The notes: generated by a model not told the origin, from the sequence alone. A stretch of 64,000 nucleotides of DNA from Mytilus galloprovincialis (GCF_965363235.1 NC_134849.1:55746122-55810121), one strand, 5' to 3'; shown: positions 10,721-23,730, counted from the first letter of the stretch. Numbers and translations: made by a program.

Positions 10721-10992
10721 GGTGGTACCTAACACTACAGGGAGATAACTCTGTAAAATCAGCAAAAAGATTTAATTACTTTGTGTTGTAAAAGGAATAT
10801 TAAGCTTCTCAATGATCAAAATTGGTGTATGTCAAACTGCTATATAACCAGTGTATTTTTCTGACAAAACGGTTGGTTCAAAATTTTTGAAATTTTTATA
10901 TTTTTGTTAAATGGTCAAAGTAAATACTTTGACAAAATTTTATGAAAATTAAACGAGCCAAATTAATTTTAGTGAAAGTGTTGGGTACCACC
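10721..10992 (+). mobile_element. TTAA-flanked MITE, copy 1
   Basis: Ends GGTGGTACCTAACACT and AGTGTTGGGTACCACC, flanked by TTAA at 10717-10720 and 10993-10996. Related copies: 39437-39711 (same orientation), 43355-43626 and 52055-52327 (opposite). No coding capacity; piggyBac-type target site. Confidence 0.85.
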
Positions 10993-11622
10993 TTAAGGCT
11001 GCAAAATTTTTTTTTATTTATTCACCAATGTTCGCTGCAACACGATTTATTGGTAAATATTAAAAAGTTGCTTTGTTTCATATCAATGTATTTTACAAAT
11101 GATCACCACAGAAAATATTCATAAGTCATAGAATAAATTCGACAATGCGTTTTTGACAGAAACTTACCTTACTTAAAAGTGTCTATCAATCAAAGAGTGA
11201 TCCAAAAATTCCAACCTCAATTATTTTTTTTATTCCGTTTCTATGATCAACAATGTCAAAATGTCGCTTTTTTGTTTCAATTTCTTGTGTAAACTTTACA
11301 ATAAATTAACCAATTGAATATGATACTCTTTTAATCCTTATAAATAGAGCAAAAGTGGTATATTGATGATAATTATTTTCCTTTTCTCTGTAATTCCACT
11401 ACCTATAAATCTCTGCCTGCAAGAATGCTCATTAAATAAGATACTGCGTTGTGATTTATGAACCGTCAGGGGTTTCCTTTCTCTCGCTAGTGTTTCACTG
11501 ATTTTAAAATCAATAGGACGATGGAATTAGCAATACTACCACAACGAATGTCTATGAACACTTAATGCCTTATACAAACATGGAAATGCCAACATGAAAC
11601 GTCAGCTTAAGACTGTTCGTTA

Positions 11623-12120
11623 TGTCGATAAAAAGGCTTTGGAATAAAACTATAACGCTAATAGCAGAGCATTACGGGGGTCTTGACTTTTCTCTATTCT
11701 TACCATTTTTAAGTTTAACTTTTAATTTTTTTTATTTTTATTCAACAACAAATTGCACTTTCTGTTGTTAACAATATACCTCACTAGTCCAGCATACCAG
11801 TGAAGAGTTCCTGTTTGTTAATACTTTGTTTAACTTTTAATATTGCTTTGTCATATTAATAGAGGATTTGCAAACATAGAAATGAGAAGACGTGGTAGAA
11901 TTGCCAGGCAATGAGACAACTCTCCACAAGATACCGAATGACACAGAAATTAATGACTAGAGGTAAACGTACGGCCTTCATGTTTACTTCTGTTTAAAAA
12001 AAATGTTAGGCATAATCTAATTTTTGTATGTCGATAAAAAGGCTTCGGAATAAATTATAACGATTATCGGAGTGCAACACGGGGTTCTTAAATTTTCGCT
12101 TTTCTTGGCATTCTTGAGAA
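11623..12120. repeat. Diverged direct repeat pair, about 95 bp each
   Basis: 11623-11717 and 12027-12120 both start GTCGATAAAAAGGCTT and share the pattern GGAATAAA..TATAACG and C(T/G)TTTCT. Spacing is about 404 bp. Probably an old segmental duplication or two copies of one repeat. Confidence 0.5.
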
Positions 12121-12971
12121 AAACCGTTGCTGAAATGTTGTTTTTTTTATAATAGAGAATTTGAAAATGTTAAGTTATTTCTTAAGGCATCAAACTGTAA
12201 TTTCCGCCTGATACAACAACTACGTTGCATACAAGACTGTACTGTAGTCCTTGGAATAGCAGTCAATCGCAACATTAAGCAAACAAAAAAATGTTTATAT
12301 TAATGAAAATACCATTGATTATACCCAACCTGATAATCATTAGTGAATTAAACAGCACTACTGAGTTGCTATAGGCCTAAGATTAAAATCCTAATGTGAC
12401 GGTATTAGCGTGCCGTTCTAGATTAATTTCCGCCATAGTCTTGATGATATTAATGCAATAACTGACAACAGACTGTAGGCTTCTGTTTATGAACAGTTCT
12501 TTTGCTTATTTTTTTTGGTTGTTGTCTCATTGACGTGTACCTAGCATCACGATGGCTACGAAAGAGGGCCATTAAGTCCCATAATTCAACCTTTTTGAAA
12601 TATTTTATAAATTGTCTACTCATGAACCTTTGATGTGAAGGGCTATGTGATCATCAAGCTTTCTGAAAGTGAAAGCAAAAAGACAAGTTTAACCATTTTT
12701 CACTTAATCATTGATTTAAGATATAAAGAGGTAATTCTAGGCATAAGCTTAAATTCCATAAAAATATTATTGTTGTCTAAGTGCGCATTGCTAACGAAAA
12801 AGACATTGCAAAGTTTTTTAAAAAAAAAATAGAAAATAAAAGTCTGGTTAAAAATTCAAAGATGCAGCTATACCCAAATGCCACAAACTTTCAAAACACA
12901 ACTCAAATTCAGCGCTTGTCGTGGTTTTCATGTCGGTCATATATTTTTTTTCGTAATGGTTTTGTTATAAA

Positions 12972-13235
12972 GATAGCCGTTCGTTTTCTCGTTTGAATTT
13001 ATTCACATTTTTCATGTAGATCATTGTAGATACCATTTATAGCCGACTATGCATAATAGTTTTTCTCATTGTTCATGTCGCACAGTTGTTGATAATTGCT
13101 TGCGTTCACTTCATGTGAACTCTGATTATGATAATTGCTTGCGTCCACTTCATGTGAACTCTGATTTTGATAATTGCTTGCGTCCACTTCATGTGAACTC
13201 TGGTTGATAGTTGTCTCATTGTTCACAACCAAGAT
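12972..13235 (+). repeat. Family A variant with an internal 39-bp triplication
   Basis: Family A landmarks (GCCGTTCGTTTTCTCGTTTG ... TTTATAGC ... GTTGTCTCATTG) flank three tandem 39-bp units (about 13089-13205) with core GATAATTGCTTGCGTCCAC. Since 39 is divisible by 3, the minus strand reads a repeating S-S-H-E-V-D-A-S-N-Y peptide; this is not evidence of a gene. Confidence 0.7.
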
Positions 13236-13289
13236 GATGGAAGTGTTTAACGACCTTGTATGAATGTACATCCCTCGCACGGTCTGCTC

Positions 13290-13900
13290 GGTGCCCCAGG
13301 GCTATTGTTGAGCTTTAACAACCATATCAAATCTCCTTTTTTATATAGAGGTCAGTAAATAATCTGTCTTGCAAAATAACACCCATAATAAGGGCCCATG
13401 CAGCAATACAAACAAATAATTATACAATAAATCATGATAAATTACAATGCAATTGAAGCAATGCAACACAATAGAATAGAGCATATTTTAAGAAAGGGTT
13501 CAATTAACAAATTTATGTAAATAAACACAATCATAAACTTGTCTGGCATTGGTCTGACCCCCGCCTTAATTTCTAAAGATCTTGACTCCAATATTACAAA
13601 TAAGTTCGGGGTGGGGTTTATAATTTGTTTAAGTTTATTTAATGTATCAATATGTTGAAGTAATGGTATATAGTCTTTAAAATAAGCAAAAAACATTCAT
13701 CATTTAGGACTCCACAAAGTTTTTGCATAGTCGTTGTGCTCTTGGAATGTTTCTGTAAATACTAAATGCAAACCCTAAGGAAGGATCATTAAGTCTAAAC
13801 TTTGAGAGTCACTGTTTATGTATAAAATTATTGAAATTTAAATATTCCTCACACTGACTATTAGTTTTAAATTTCCAATAAAGACCAGGTTTGAAAGTTT
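13290..13900. other. Unassigned stretch with an 84-codon minus frame
   Basis: A minus-strand frame at 13442-13696 (starting MFFAYFKDYIPLLQ) is open, but I recognise no family and see no splice context. Treated as chance or a repeat remnant. Confidence 0.25.
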
Positions 13901-13922
13901 AGTCAGAGTAGTTTTTTTTCAT

Positions 13923-14216
13923 TTAAGGAATGACTGTAATATTTTTTCTGTCTATGAAGAAATAACATAAAAAAAATGTGGTGCACACCCGCGTAGCGGG
14001 TTATTTACAGTGTGCACCACATTTTTATGTTATTTCGAATAGACAGAAAAAATATTACAGTCCTTTCTTATAATTTAATTCTAAATTCCATTTTAAACCG
14101 TAGAAAACCATGAAAAAACGTTGATGACGTCACAGTCACATGACTAAATTATGTCTATGGGGCTGATAACAAAATAAGTCGGCCAATCAGAAGACGCGTT
14201 ACATACAAAATTCAAT
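13923..14216 (+). repeat. Long-hairpin repeat, family B copy 1 (CRE and CCAAT motifs)
   Basis: First about 140 bp fold back on themselves: GACTGTAATATTTTTTCTGTC pairs with GACAGAAAAAATATTACAGT, and GTGGTGCACAC with GTGTGCACCAC, around a GC-rich centre. The tail holds TGACGTCA (14125-14132) and CCAAT (14183-14187). Other copies: 17700-18013 (reverse), 36836-37110, 41357-41660. Confidence 0.8.
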
Positions 14217-14404
14217 TATATTCCTTTATACCACACTGTTTAAGAATAAACAGCATTTAATATTATTATCATGGTTATGTTGCTATGTTTTTTTAGGTGT
14301 TTTCCATTTACATAAAAGACAAATATAAGTCAACTTATGTAGGTAATAATAGGGACCAGGACATCAAAAAAAGAGCTAAAATTAAGACTAAGCATACATA
14401 AATA

Positions 14405-14585
14405 AGGCCGTTAGTTTTCTCGTTTGAATTGTTTTACATTGTCATTTCGGGGCCTTTTAAAGCTGACTATGCGGTATTGGCTTTGTTCATTGTTGAAGGC
14501 TGTACGGTGGCCTATAGTTGTTAATCGCTGTGTCATTTTGGTCTCTTGTTTCATTGCCAATTATACCACGTCTTCTTTTTTATAT
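14405..14585 (+). repeat. SINE-like repeat, family A copy 2
   Basis: GGCCGTTAGTTTTCTCGTTTG through GGGGCCTTTTAAAGCTGACT to TTGCCAATTATACCAC. Closest to the copy at 25366-25515 (GCTGACTATGCGGTAT shared). Confidence 0.65.
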
Positions 14586-15225
14586 GAAAGAATGAATTGT
14601 TCCATTCATGGGGAGGCGAAAATAGATTCTAAATTAATTCACTTAAATTATCAATCATAAGATTTTAAATTCAATTTTGAAAATGTATTGCAGTTCTCTT
14701 ATATAAGCCGAGCGAAACAAATTACTCTGATTTGCACTTCTTCTTGTTTGAACGATTCAAAATAAAGCAATTTCTTTGTCAAATACCAGTTACAATAAAA
14801 TCAATTACATAGACGGTGTAAACAGGGAATATTCCGTAGACGTTTTATTGGTTAATCGACATATTGAATCAATCACTTGGTATTATGGTTGTCTATTGTT
14901 ACACTGATTATATCTCAATATGATGTGGAAATTGACATTGAAACGTAAAACCCGTATAAATCATATTTCAATTTTCCAGTAAAATGGAGGTGATTTTGAT
15001 ATTCTATCTATATCAAATGTGTGGTATTGTTAATCGTTTGGATTGAAGACCGATATTGTTCTCTTTGATTTCTCATTTGACGAGTTCTTATTCTTCCATC
15101 CGTTAGTGTTAATTTTGAATATTTTTATATTTTCCCACAATTTTATCAGTATTTTATTGTAGGAATTTCTTTATGAGAAAATGTAGGATTTATCATAAAA
15201 CTGAATTGCTCGCAATTAGTTTCCT

Positions 15226-15257
15226 CTGAGACTACTATAATGTTATAGTAGTCTCAG
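15226..15257. repeat. Perfect 15-bp palindrome, 2-nt loop
   Basis: CTGAGACTACTATAA, TG, then its exact reverse complement. Isolated in gene-free DNA. Confidence 0.8.
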
Positions 15258-17690
15258 GTTTCATGTAATTAACTTTCAAACTTATGAGAAAGCAAGGAAA
15301 TTCTTATGGAAAGGACGAATCATAAAATAATTCCAAACTTTTAATTAGTTCGGGAAATTATAAAAGTTCAGATTTTCAGTATATAGTATCTAATTAATAA
15401 GGTCCTTTTTGAGTTTTTTTTTCATTTATCATTTTTGGTCTTATGTTAGCTCTTCAAATGTTTTCTTGGCTTTCATTTCCTACTTGATCAAGGTGAATCC
15501 AGAAAAGTGCTTCGGACTCAATAACTGTTTTCATTTTTTATTACCAAAAAACTGGTTAATATTAAAAAAAAACAAAGGGTCTTTCCATGTAAGCATATTA
15601 GCCTGTCAGTTTTTAAGCCCATGAAGGAATTGGGGTGTGACTTAGTGATATATGTGAGAATGAGAAAAAACAGTAAGATAATTATAATCTAAAAACAATA
15701 ATTACATATACTAGGCTAGCTATAATTATTGTCTGTTCTTTGTAAATATTAGCATCTTAAAGTTTCTGATTGATTTTTAAAGCTTATGGCTTTAATACAA
15801 TTCAGTATCTGGTTTTTTTTTTATAATTATACCTATATCACATATTTTCGTTGAAAAAGGAGTGCAAATAATTCTGGAATACATTTAGACCCTGTGAATT
15901 ACATTCATACAACATCAATGCATGCAAAAGTTGTATCTTCAGTTTTGTAAATCTATACACATTAGATGTAAGAATAAAGATTAATAAAATCTTGTTTCAG
16001 ATTTTATTCTGTATGGAACTTTTCAGTTATACTTATCAATCTATATTGGATCTAGTTAGATGATATTCCCAAGACATCAATCATCTTGCTAATGAATCCG
16101 TTGTATTGATCAAAAACCGTGACACTTGTGCATGTATTTTTCATATGCAAAACTTGTGATAGGCGGAAACGGGTCTAGATTACGATACATTGAACACCAT
16201 TCTTAATAGAAAATATCTTAAACTATCAGTGCTAACAAAACATCTCTAAAACTATAACGGCTAACAGAAAATATATAAAACTATAAATGCTAACAGAAAA
16301 ATATCTCAAACTAGTATAAGAGAAAAAAAAACACATTTAAATTTAAGATCATTTAAGTATTTCTATTCCAAATTGATTAATAAAAACTCACAAATATAGA
16401 AGTCAACGCCAAGTTATGCTATAATAAACACGCAAAAAAAATTTTAAAAAGAAAATTATCTACAGCCTTTGTCCGATTTCGTATTTAGAATGCTGATAAC
16501 AAAATTTAGAATTAGTGATCCCAATTGTAAATAGAAAAAAAAGATACATCATAAAAATCGAGAGAAAAAATAGCTGACGCAGAAGGTTGAGTTGAAAAAG
16601 AATAAAGATGAACATTCTTTATACATTGTGAAGTTAACAGTCTTATACAAGTATAATTGAGACAAGGGCATCAAAACCTAACCATAAGAGGGAGAAAATA
16701 ACCACAAATTGACGTAGCAGTTATTCATGTGCTTCTATATACGATATATTGCATGTGCTGGAACGTCTTTAAAAAGAAACAAAAAGTTCGCATCTTCCAG
16801 TTATTTCGACTTAGTGACTTAGTTACATTGACAATCAGTGGCTGATTCACGAACCAAATGGTCTACCTCATTGTTTTGTACATATTAGACTCGTCAACAT
16901 TATTTCGCCTCGCTGCTGTAAAAGATTTTTTTTTTACTTCCATTCCTGATAATAATAACCCCATTTTTTAGCCCTGAATCCATCCCGTGTATCAATAAGT
17001 TACTTCTTTTAAAGTCATAATAAACGAGTGACCGGTGAAAAATAATGTTATTCCAATTCTTGAAACATCAAAAACTTAGTCTTCTGTGAACGATTTTATC
17101 AAATTTTTCGAGTAAATTACGTATAATCGTCATTTTGTTTTAATCGTTAAGTGTTGTTGTGAAAATATGGCAGGTAATTTAAGATCGTGTTTTGAAGCCG
17201 AAGTTTAACGATTGTCACCTGTTTGTCAACAATCAACAAAAATGCATGCATGTTGAGCACGTGTTTAACATGTACAATAAGAAAATATTTTATTTTAAGG
17301 ACATACATGTGTATTGCGATCACCGGATTTTTACGAGGTGGGTCACACTGATGTCACTTTGCATACGGAAAGTATGTCGGGGAATTGCTTCCTGGAAGAA
17401 TTGCTTCTTGGAAGGAAGCAATTTAATTGAAGTAAACTTCTTCTAAATATGAACAAACTAAAGAATTTCTTCATGTACATAAGTTTTATAATGAAAACTA
17501 TCCATTGAGTTAAAAAAAAAAACACATTTTTTTTTTCTTTTTTTTTTTTTTGATTTGAGGTTTCTTATGACTTTAAATTGTAAAATGTAATGGCTTATTG
17601 GTGACTTGGTGGTTGAAAAAACAATTTTTCAGAAACTTTACTTCCAATTAAACGTATGGGGAGCATTCGATCTGTTATTCATATTGAGTC
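15258..17690. other. Gene-free AT-rich stretch
   Basis: No recognisable gene or full repeat. A small inverted repeat around AATTGCTTCC lies at about 17381-17426, and a T-rich run at 17525-17552. Confidence 0.4.
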
Positions 17691-17699
17691 TTTAAGTAT

Positions 17700-18013
17700 G
17701 TCTAAATAATTTAATTTTGGATGTAACGCGTCTTCTGATTGGTTGACGTTATGTTGTTATGAGCCCATAGACATAATTTAGCATGTGACCGTGACGTCAT
17801 CAACGTTTTTTCATGGTTTTCTACGGTTTAGAATGGAATTTAGAATTAAATTATAAGAAATGACTGTAATATTTTTTCTGTCTATTCGAAATAACATAAA
17901 AAATGTTGTGCACACTGTTAAATAACCCGCTACGCGCGTTATTCTGTGTGCACCAAATTTTTAATGCTATTTCTTCATAGACAGAAAAATATTACAGTCA
18001 AAGTCATTCCTTA
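17700..18013 (-). repeat. Long-hairpin repeat, family B copy 2 (reverse)
   Basis: Reverse-orientation copy retaining TGACGTCA and CCAAT (read as ATTGG on +), and the full foldback with GTGTGCACC arms around CCGCTACGCGCG. Confidence 0.8.
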
Positions 18014-18504
18014 AATAAATCCAATAGTCTAAGCACTAAAATTATCCATTTTGAGTAAAATGCAAACCTAATTTTTTCAATATTAAATTTTATAATAATT
18101 TTCTGATGATTAAATTGAAATCTTGATTTAATGCTACAATTCAGTATATCCTCGATCTTGATAGATTTTCCTGTTCTCACTTCGTTGTTTCCATTTCCAA
18201 ATTAATGTCATGTATAAAAGTACAATCATAAATTGACACTCTCGTTGACATTTAAATGTACTTTGCATTCCTCGAGGGAATGTTTTCGCTTTATTTAATC
18301 AGGTACAACGCCCACTGCTTTTTTTTAAATATCACTGAATGCCATGATGTATTAACTTAATTGCATGTGTTTTTATTCAGCAAATTGTCAATGTATTAAC
18401 TTTGGAAAGTCGTCCTACTATATATTTATTGAATTCGAATTAAAACATATCTCATATAATATAATGCATGATCTTATAGCTCATTTGAGGAATATGCGAG
18501 TCAC

Positions 18505-20206
18505 TAGCTGTGTTCCAATTTTAATTACAAGATGCGTGCCTATTTCAATCAAAAGATGTGTACCTGTTCACTCCACAAGAGGAAAGGTACCCAGAAGATG
18601 CGTAACCATTCTACTCACACGACACTACGCATTCCACTCACAAGACACGTACCCATTCTACTCACAAGACACTACGCATTCTGCTCACAAGACACTATGC
18701 ATTCCACTCACAAGACACGTACCCATTCTGCTCACAAGACACTACGCATTCCACTTACAAGACACGTACTCATTCTACTGACAAGACACTACTCATTCCT
18801 CTCACAAGACACGTACGCATTCCACTCACCAGACACTATGCATTCTACTCACAAGACATGTACCCATTCTACTCACAAAACACTATGCATTCTACTCAAA
18901 AGACACTACGCATTCCATTCATAAGACACGTACCCATTCTGCTCACAAGACACTACGTAGTTCACTCTCAAGACACTGCACATTCTACTAACAAGACACT
19001 ACGCACTCCACTTACAAGACACGTACTTATTCTACTCACAAGACACTACGCACTCCAGTCACAAGACACGTACCCATTTCACTCACAAGATGCGTACCCA
19101 TTCCACTCAAAAGAGGTGTATCAATTCCAATCAAAAGATGCGTACTCATTCTTCCCACAAGAGACGTACCTGTTCCATTCACAAGATGAGTACCCAGTCG
19201 ACCAACAAAATGCATACCCCGTCATCTGACAAGATGCGTACCCATTCCACTAACAAGTCACCACGCATTCCACTCACAATACACTCACATTCCACTCATA
19301 AAGAAACTACGTATTCCACTCACAAGATACACTGCATCCCACTCACAAGACACGTTTCCAATCCACTCACAAGACACGTACGCATTCCACTCACAAGACA
19401 AGTACCCATTCCACTCACAAGACACACCGCATTCCACTCACAATACACCACGCATTCCACTCACAAGACACTACGCATTCCACTCACAAAACACTACGCA
19501 TTCTACTAACAAAGCACGTACCCATTCTACTCACAAGACACGTCGCCATTCTACTCACAAGACACGTCCCCATTCTACTCACAATACACTACGCATTCTG
19601 CTCACAAGACGCTACGCCTCCCACTCACAAGACACTACGCATCCAACTCACAAGACACTACGCATTCAACTCACAAGACACTACGCATTCCACTCACAAG
19701 CAGTACGCATTCCACTCACAAGACACTATGCATTCCACTCACAAGACACGTACTGATTCCACTTTCAAGACACTACGCATTCCACACTCACAAGATACTA
19801 CGAATTCCACTCACAAGACACTACACATTCTACTCGAAAGACAAGTACCCTTTCTAACCACAAGACACGTACCCATTCTACTCTTAAGACACGTACCCAT
19901 TCTACTCACAAGACACTACGCATTCTACTCACAAGACATGTACCCATTCTACTCACAAAACACTATGCGTTCTACTCAAAAGACACTACGCATTCCATTC
20001 ACAAGACACGTCCCATTCTGCTCACAAGACACTACGCAGTTCACTCACAAGACACGTACCCATTCTACTCACAAGACACTACATATTTCAGTCACAAGAC
20101 ACGTACCCATTTCACTCACAAGATGCGTAATCATTCCACTCACAAGATGCTTATCCTGTCAACTGACAAGACGTGTACACATTCGACTCATACAATGCGT
20201 CTTTAT
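18505..20206 (+). repeat. 1.7-kb minisatellite of mixed 23- and 24-bp units
   Basis: About 70 tandem units of two related types: a 23-bp type with ACACTACGCATTCCACTCA and a 24-bp type with ACACGTACCCATTCTACTCA, joined by CAAG. Several forward frames stay open for 120-165 codons because the unit lacks stops, giving Thr/His/Ser-rich peptides that switch frame with unit length. I do not call a gene. Confidence 0.9.
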
Positions 20207-20734
20207 GACAAGCCTATTTGTATAGAAAGAAGAGAAAATAATAGCATTCGTATAAACTTCCCTTTGTCTTATTTCTATGGGATTTTATACGATTGCAATA
20301 ACTTGTGCTTACTTCTGTTTGTTTTAAACAAGGACTGATAAAAAAATAACATAACAACTCTGTTTTTTTTCCCAGTTGAACCATAAAACAAAATGCAGGT
20401 AGAAACTCGGTAATATGAAATTATGATAGAGATAAATCGACAGTAAAACGACAGACATGCGTACAAAAGAGAAAATCGTAAACAAACTAAGAACATGAAG
20501 CTGTCGGTACCAAAATAAATCTATAATGATATATAATGTGTTTTGGGGTAAAGAGGGCGGGTGATAATTGTATTGCACAAAACACCCAGCATAATGAGCA
20601 GTGACTAGAATTGTAAATCGTCAAATTGAGTGATAATCTTTCTATGTTGTGATGTTACAACAAGGCAAGGGAGAAGGTTTGGTACCATTAAAACGTTTAA
20701 TCCCGCTGCAATTGTTTATACCTGTCCTAAGTCG

Positions 20735-21005
20735 GGAATCTGATGTTCAGCAGTTGTCGTTTTTTTATGTGGTTCATAAGTGTTTCTCGTTTTTTTTATA
20801 TAGATTAGACCGTTGGTTTTCCCGTTAGAATGGTTTTACACTTGTAATTTTTAGGGCCCTTTATAACTTGTTGTATGGTATGAGCCAGTGCTCCGTGTTG
20901 TAGACCGTACCTTGACCTACAATGGTCTACTTTTATAAATTGCGACTTGGACGTATCGTTGTCACGGTCTCATTGGCACTCTTACTACATCTTCCTATAT
21001 CTACA
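20735..21005 (+). repeat. SINE-like repeat, family A copy 3 (longest form)
   Basis: Starts GAATCTGATGTTCAGCAGTT, contains GTGGTTCATAAGTGTTTCT, then the GACCGTTGGTTTTCCCG core and ends TTGGCACTCTTACTACATC. Shares the extended left part with the copy at 40490. Confidence 0.7.
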
Positions 21006-21461
21006 AATCGTATAAAAAAATAAACGACCGTGGTGAAATCAGCTAGATGAACATTTATGAAATGTACTTAATAAACTAGTCCCCACCAGAGGATATAATA
21101 TTGACAAAAAGGTAAATTATAGTTCAAGACTTTAATTTGTTATAACTTCTGACATGATAAAGTAATTTGTTATATTTTTTACTACATTTGCAAGCAATAA
21201 ACTATACTTTATCGCACAACTCTGGTTAATCATTCGTCTATAAATTCCAATTAATGCAAACATTTAATTACGCGATGATATTTGCATTGTAAAAGCCAAT
21301 ATTTTCTTATTACTTTGCTAAATTTACCTAAGGGAAATGACTTTACATATTAAATCCTATATTAACAACAATAAATGTTCAATACCGTATTTTGATATAT
21401 CAGTTTTATACAAGACGATATTTTCGACAAAAGAGACGATTTTTTTTACCTTTGTAATTTC

Positions 21462-21623
21462 AGTGGCGGATCCAGGGAGGGGGGGGGGGGGGTCGGGGGT
21501 TGGAACCCCCCCTTTTTTTTTGGCCGATCAGTGCATTTGAATGGGAGCATATAGTTGGACCCCCCCCCCTTTTACTCTGGGTTGGGATCCCCCCCTTTTT
21601 TAAATGGCTGAATCCGCCACTGA
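21462..21623. mobile_element. Short MITE with CAGTGGCGGAT ends and poly-G/poly-C core
   Basis: CAGTGGCGGATCCAGG at the left and GAATCCGCCACTG at the right are inverted. The interior has a G run of about 14 and several C runs, which create spurious Pro- and Gly-rich frames. A related piece (AGTGGCGGATCAAGAAATTT) lies at about 58902. Confidence 0.75.
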
Positions 21624-21740
21624 ATTTTCCCTTTTTTACGGTAATGTTCTTTAGGACCATTTTCATGATGGTTAGATTTCCCAGATCTTCTTATTTTCGT
21701 GATATAAATTCGAAAAGTTAACAACAAAAACTCATCAAAT

Positions 21741-21810
21741 ATAGCAGGCTTCTTGTATGCCAGACGCATGTTTCGTCTACAAGACTTACTGGTAACGCTC
21801 GAGCCAAAAA
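21741..21810 (-). ncRNA. Hammerhead-ribozyme-like repeat, copy 3 (reverse, diverged)
   Basis: On the minus strand: GAGCGTTACCAGTAAGTCTTG then GTAGACGAAACATGCGTCTGG (split here), the same order as copies 1-2 but with the CUGAUGA box lost. Confidence 0.35.
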
Positions 21811-22920
21811 AGGAAATAGGTCTGTCAGAATACGGGTTGTTATAGTTCACTAAAGTGTCAGACCAACAATTAATAATTACTATCTGGTAAACCAAATTTT
21901 GCAATTGCACAGCTTTCTTATTATTTTAACTTCATACAAACCAGGTATAGCTTGAATTGTACAAGTATCACCTTTCTACATGCCAATTTTCAAACTACCT
22001 TTTAAGTCTTATAAGAAATATCTGACCTGGGAACACGGGTACTTTCAAATATTCCCAAAAAATATAACCTCTGGTTTTCTAGAAATCTTAATTATATACT
22101 ATGGAGCGCATGTATCTTGAATGTTTAATGCAAACTCATAGACAAGTAAATTTTGGCTCAAAATGGTCTAAACATATTTTCCTTTCACTAAAAGTTTTAT
22201 TCAGTTCTGCAGATTTGTTGATTAGTTAAAGTAATCACAAGGATATCAAACGCACTAGTTTGAGTCAGAGTATGGCTACTTTCTGAATTGGAGAGAGTAA
22301 TTGGTGGTCTGACACCTAAAGTAACCTCTACTCTATGACGACCACCGAAATGTCAGTGTACAAAATCGTTTGCTCTCGTTGGTTAAGATAAAGGGATAAT
22401 TTGAGATGAGGTATTAAAATATTGCCATTGAGACAACTACCAACCAGAGACGTACCAATGGACTATGATATACCTTCAACAATGAGCATATCAATACCGT
22501 AGCCACAGCTATATTATACCTGCATATGACAATTCTCTGTCGTCGGGTTTTATTTTTCAACAGTGCTTTTTATCTTTTGCTATAATATCGAGATTGTATA
22601 GGTTTCATTTTCGTTAATCTATTTTCTCATCTAACTATTATTTATTCTATTAACATTAAAAGCTATGCATAGGTATTTACAAGTTTCATCCTTCAAATAA
22701 ATCTACGAACGTGTAAACATTATGTCATAACGGTCGGTTTTTGTCATGTTTGTTAGAATCACTAGAGACAGATCGTGGACTTTGCTGTCATTATTGTGGA
22801 CTTTGATGGACTTTGTTGTCATTAAAAGTAAAGGTTTCTAATTACTTAGCTTTAAATCCTTTTCCTGTCACTCAAATCTCGCGTGTAACTTACAAACCAT
22901 TAGTTGTATGTAATTAGTCA

Positions 22921-23465
22921 CCATTGATGAACATCATTTCTATTCTGATATCAATAATGTACATAGAGTGAAGAATCACTTGTAACATACAATTATCCAT
23001 TACATTGTGTCTAGAAAATGGATCTTCTGTATTCTATAATTCTTCTACCATTTTTCTATTCTTAATACTTTTTGACCAATATTTGCAATTTTGACATTTT
23101 AGGACCTCAATATTCTCAACACTAATAAACATCATTTCTACTCTGATATCAATAATATACGTAGTGAATAATCACTTATTGTCCTTTACATTGTGTCTAG
23201 AAAATGAACCCACAAATCATCATGTTTGTTTTCGAGCTATTTACGGGAGTCAGGGTTAGGAAAGGATGGTCTTCAACGTTGTATTCAGTAATTGTATTGT
23301 ATATAATAGTTTTGTTGATTTGTAATGCTTTGACCGTTATGGGTGTAATTTTACAATAAAGATTTTTTTAATTCTATTTACCATCTTTCTCTATGTTTAA
23401 TACTTTTTGTCCATTATTCTCAAATTTTATATTTTAGCACCTTAATATTTTCTATACTCTTCCCC
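22921..23465. repeat. Old tandem duplication with an inserted segment
   Basis: GAACATCATTTCTATTCTGA at about 22929 and AACATCATTTCTACTCTGAT at about 23128 begin similar blocks; both reach CATTGTGTCTAGAAAATG. The second is interrupted by about 165 bp (23215-23380) before the shared TTAATACTTTTTG motif resumes. Confidence 0.55.
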
Positions 23466-23649
23466 CTTTTCTCTATTCTATATATGTTATGCCACTTATT
23501 CTCCATTGACATCCTCATCTAGGGACACTCAAATACATATACCATGTAGTATACTAAGCAGATATATAATACCTTAATGTAAATTAAAATCAAACGAGTA
23601 TTATAAATGGTTACAACCTTCGATATTGTATAATTGGCATTTTTTAAAT

Positions 23650-23730
23650 GTACCAGGCTTATTATTTGATAGGCCAGACGTGCGTTTCGTCTATATAAGA
23701 CTCATTAGTGACGCTCAGATCAAAATAGAT
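23650..23730 (-). ncRNA. Hammerhead-ribozyme-like repeat, copy 4 (reverse)
   Basis: Minus strand: GAGCGTCACTAATGAGTCTT, then AGACGAAACGCACGTCTGG. CTAATGAG replaces CTGATGAG, a core change expected to abolish cleavage. Confidence 0.4.

Noticed and set aside
18365-20225. Several overlapping forward frames of 120-165 codons with Thr/His/Ser repeats
   Set aside because: They are by-products of a 23/24-bp minisatellite without stop codons; frames shift between units and no start context, domain or splice site supports a gene.
21460-21910. Gly/Pro-rich frames
   Set aside because: Generated by poly-G and poly-C runs of a short MITE.
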